64,000 nucleotides of DNA from Bacteroidota bacterium (GTDB taxonomy: Bacteria; Bacteroidota; Ignavibacteria; Ignavibacteriales; Ignavibacteriaceae), in NCBI GenBank assembly GCA_020161395.1, contig JAIUOE010000001.1:124001-188000 (forward strand), given 5' to 3'. The notes under the pieces were generated by a model. It had not been told where the DNA came from. It ran no database searches and worked only from the letters and a program-made list of their open reading frames with translations. The position numbers and the translations under genes are program-made. Positions 62,176 to 64,000 of this stretch are shown here, piece by piece; position 1 is the first letter of the stretch; each line of letters starts with the position of its first letter.

Positions 62176-64000
62176 AAGAGAATTAAACAGAATAAAAGAG
62201 GACTTCTCAAAACGGTATGCACAGGTTAGCCGGAGAATAATTATTTGTGCCGGAACAGGCTGCATGGCAAACGGCGCCCTCAAAATAAGCAACGAATTTA
62301 AACAGATTTCAGCCCTCATGGGTTTGCAGATCGAAACCGAACTAAAGCAGGAGGAGAACAAATTCAACCTCCTGACAGGAAGCGGTTGTCAGGGTTTCTG
62401 CCAGATGGGTCCTCTCGTTACGGTGGAACCCGAAGGCATCTTCTATGTAAAAGTCCAGCCGGAAGATGTGGCAGAGATTATTCAGGAGACTGTCCTTAAC
62501 GGAAGACCGGTGGAAAGACTTCTCTATAAAGGGAAACCCTCTGATAAAATCTGCAAAACCATTAATGACATCAACTTCTACAAAAAACAGACCAGAAAAG
62601 TCCTCCGTGACTGTGGTAATATTAATCCCGAGGATATAGAAGAGTACATTCACAGAGGTGGATACGCTGCTGCAGAAAAAGCACTCACTGAAATGAGCAG
62701 TGAAGATGTCTGCAAAGAGATTCTCAACTCGGGACTCAGAGGCAGAGGCGGTGGCGGATTCCCGACCGGCAAAAAATGGCTCATGGCAATGGGTGAGAAA
62801 AACGAAAAGAAATATATTATCTGCAACGGTGACGAAGGCGATCCCGGTGCATTTATGGACAGAAGTGTGATGGAGGGAAATCCCCACTCGGTTATCGAAG
62901 GGATGATTATCGCAGCTTTTGCCATTGGTGCCGACGAGGGATATGTCTATGTGAGACTTGAGTATCCTCTCGCTGTTAAAAGAATAAAAAAAGCAGTTGA
63001 GACCGCCGAAAAATATGGCATCCTCGGAAAAAACATATTTGGGACAGATAAAAACTTCACGATTCATGTGATGGAGGGCGCAGGTGCTTTCGTCTGCGGT
63101 GAAGAAACCGCCCTTATCTCTTCCATTGAAGGAAAACGGGGGATGCCGGCTCCAAAGCCTCCATTTCCCGCTCAGTGTGGTCTTTTTGGGAAACCCACAA
63201 TTATTAATAATGTTGAAACCCTCGCTTCCGTCCCGGGAATTATCCTGAATGGTGCCGCTGAATACCGTTCTCTCGGAACCCCCGAGTCACCCGGCACAAA
63301 AACATTTGCCCTTACGGGACATGTGGTGAACACAGGCTTGATAGAAGTGCCTTTCGGTTCAACCTTGAGGCAGATAATCTTTGACATTGGTGGAGGTGTG
63401 ACAGATGATGACGGGAATCTTGATCCCGACGGATTCAAGGCTGTACAGATCGGCGGACCCTCCGGTGGATGCCTTACAAGCGAGCACCTGGACCTCCCGT
63501 TAAGTTTCGACTCGCTCCGGTCGATTGGTGCAATGGTAGGTTCAGGCGGCCTTGTTGTGATGAATAAAAATACCTGCATGGTAAAAATTGCAAAATATTT
63601 CATGCAATTCACCCAAAACGAATCGTGCGGGAAGTGTGTCCCCTGCCGTGAAGGGACGAAACAAATGCTCGCCCTCCTCGATGACATCACTGAGGGAAAA
63701 GCTGATGAGCATACTCTTGAGATTCTTGAAAATCTCGGTAGAGCAATCACGAAGGCTTCACTTTGCGGACTCGGAAAGACAGCTCCAAACCCTGTCCTCT
63801 CACTTATGACCAGTTTCAGGGAGGAAATGGAAACACATGTGATGCAGAAAAGATGCCCCGCAAAAAAATGCAAAAGTCTCCTCACTCCGGTCGTAATCGA
63901 AGAGAAGTGCAAAGGCTGTGGCCTCTGTATCAAAAAATGCCCGGTGGGTGCCATAACCGGTGAGAAGAAACAACCCCACTTTATCAATGAATCGCTTTGC
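62168..64000 (+). CDS. NuoF/HydB-like NADH-binding hydrogenase subunit, partial
   Basis: The frame is open from ATG 62168 (overlapping the previous stop) to the window end: 611 codons with no stop. It has an N-terminal 2Fe-2S thioredoxin-like domain (CAGTGCMANG, GSGCQGFCQMG). The FMN and NADH domain follows (GRGGGGFPTGKKW, YIICNGDEGDPGAFMDRS), with a 4Fe-4S site ESCGKCVPCREGT. C-terminal ferredoxins begin with CKGCGLCIKKCPVGAI; the second cluster is cut after SLC. This matches HydB/HndC, which carries NADH electrons in bifurcating hydrogenases. The catalytic HydA gene should lie just beyond base 64000. Confidence 0.93.
   Translation, partial: MNKRELNRIKEDFSKRYAQVSRRIIICAGTGCMANGALKISNEFKQISALMGLQIETELKQEENKFNLLTGSGCQGFCQMGPLVTVEPEGIFYVKVQPEDVAEIIQETVLNGRPVERLLYKGKPSDKICKTINDINFYKKQTRKVLRDCGNINPEDIEEYIHRGGYAAAEKALTEMSSEDVCKEILNSGLRGRGGGGFPTGKKWLMAMGEKNEKKYIICNGDEGDPGAFMDRSVMEGNPHSVIEGMIIAAFAIGADEGYVYVRLEYPLAVKRIKKAVETAEKYGILGKNIFGTDKNFTIHVMEGAGAFVCGEETALISSIEGKRGMPAPKPPFPAQCGLFGKPTIINNVETLASVPGIILNGAAEYRSLGTPESPGTKTFALTGHVVNTGLIEVPFGSTLRQIIFDIGGGVTDDDGNLDPDGFKAVQIGGPSGGCLTSEHLDLPLSFDSLRSIGAMVGSGGLVVMNKNTCMVKIAKYFMQFTQNESCGKCVPCREGTKQMLALLDDITEGKADEHTLEILENLGRAITKASLCGLGKTAPNPVLSLMTSFREEMETHVMQKRCPAKKCKSLLTPVVIEEKCKGCGLCIKKCPVGAITGEKKQPHFINESLC

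Noticed and set aside
62342-63987. Long open frames antisense to the NuoF-like gene (62342-63067 and 63172-63987)
   Set aside because: They lie wholly opposite a strongly conserved gene and have no recognisable domains; they are shadow frames.
1-64000. CRISPR arrays, prophage genes and insertion sequences
   Set aside because: No regularly spaced repeats of 25-40 bases, integrase, transposase or phage structural genes are present in any frame.

Overview
The window looks like the chromosome of a free-living member of the Ignavibacteria (Bacteroidota/Chlorobi superphylum). The basis is moderate GC, mostly weak Shine-Dalgarno signals, many lipoproteins, three proteins ending in a type IX secretion (T9SS) type A sorting domain with an N-x-P-N-P-F-N-P core, multihaem cytochromes and a Rex-linked [FeFe]-hydrogenase region. 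No rRNA, tRNA, CRISPR array, prophage or insertion sequence was found. The genus cannot be fixed from this sequence.

Layout. 1-2.8 kb: end of an Mrp (Mnh) Na+/H+ antiporter operon (A, B, partial C). 3-7.4 kb: TlpA-like thioredoxin lipoprotein, secreted GH13 amylase and two lipoproteins. 7.4-10.7 kb: GspL/M-like (or PilN/O-like) membrane pair, an odd receiver protein and a thioesterase. 10.8-18.7 kb: a periplasmic cytochrome and a regulatory circuit made of a large multi-PAS kinase, a sigma54 enhancer-binding protein, palindromic upstream sites and a near-consensus -24/-12 promoter. The promoter drives a small repeat-like protein and an eight-haem, T9SS-tagged cytochrome. 18.8-21.5 kb: sugar transferase and PhoD-like phosphatase. 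21.6-28.6 kb: a compact glucose/pentose-phosphate operon, gnd-zwf-pgl-glk-tal/pgi. 28.6-34.7 kb: envelope proteins, glycosyltransferase, miaA and a cNMP-domain kinase-like protein. 34.8-39.9 kb: DNA glycosylase, ECF sigma/anti-sigma pair, rhodanese, an amidase gene interrupted at a poly-A frameshift site, a cytochrome and a receiver. 39.9-47.2 kb: T9SS-secreted carboxypeptidase and esterase, and two glycosyltransferases. 47.4-48.9 kb: AbiE-like toxin-antitoxin pair. 48.9-54.6 kb: NDH-2, exported rubrerythrin, a two-component system, a membrane protein and a lipoprotein. 54.7-57.8 kb: an ABC importer core without a binding protein. 57.9-64 kb: PP2C phosphatase plus PAS-containing sensory-type [FeFe]-hydrogenase, divergent from rex and NADH-linked (HndA/HndC-type) subunits of a probable electron-bifurcating hydrogenase; the last gene runs off the window.

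How they may work together. The genes describe a fermentative or facultative heterotroph that degrades polymers with secreted enzymes. It would oxidise glucose through the pentose-phosphate route, dispose of reductant through NADH-linked hydrogenase under Rex and H2-sensor control, and export multihaem cytochromes to the cell surface. The observations I rate highest are the self-contained sigma54/UAS cytochrome circuit, the A-AAA-AAG frameshift in the amidase, and the sensory hydrogenase-phosphatase pair facing rex.
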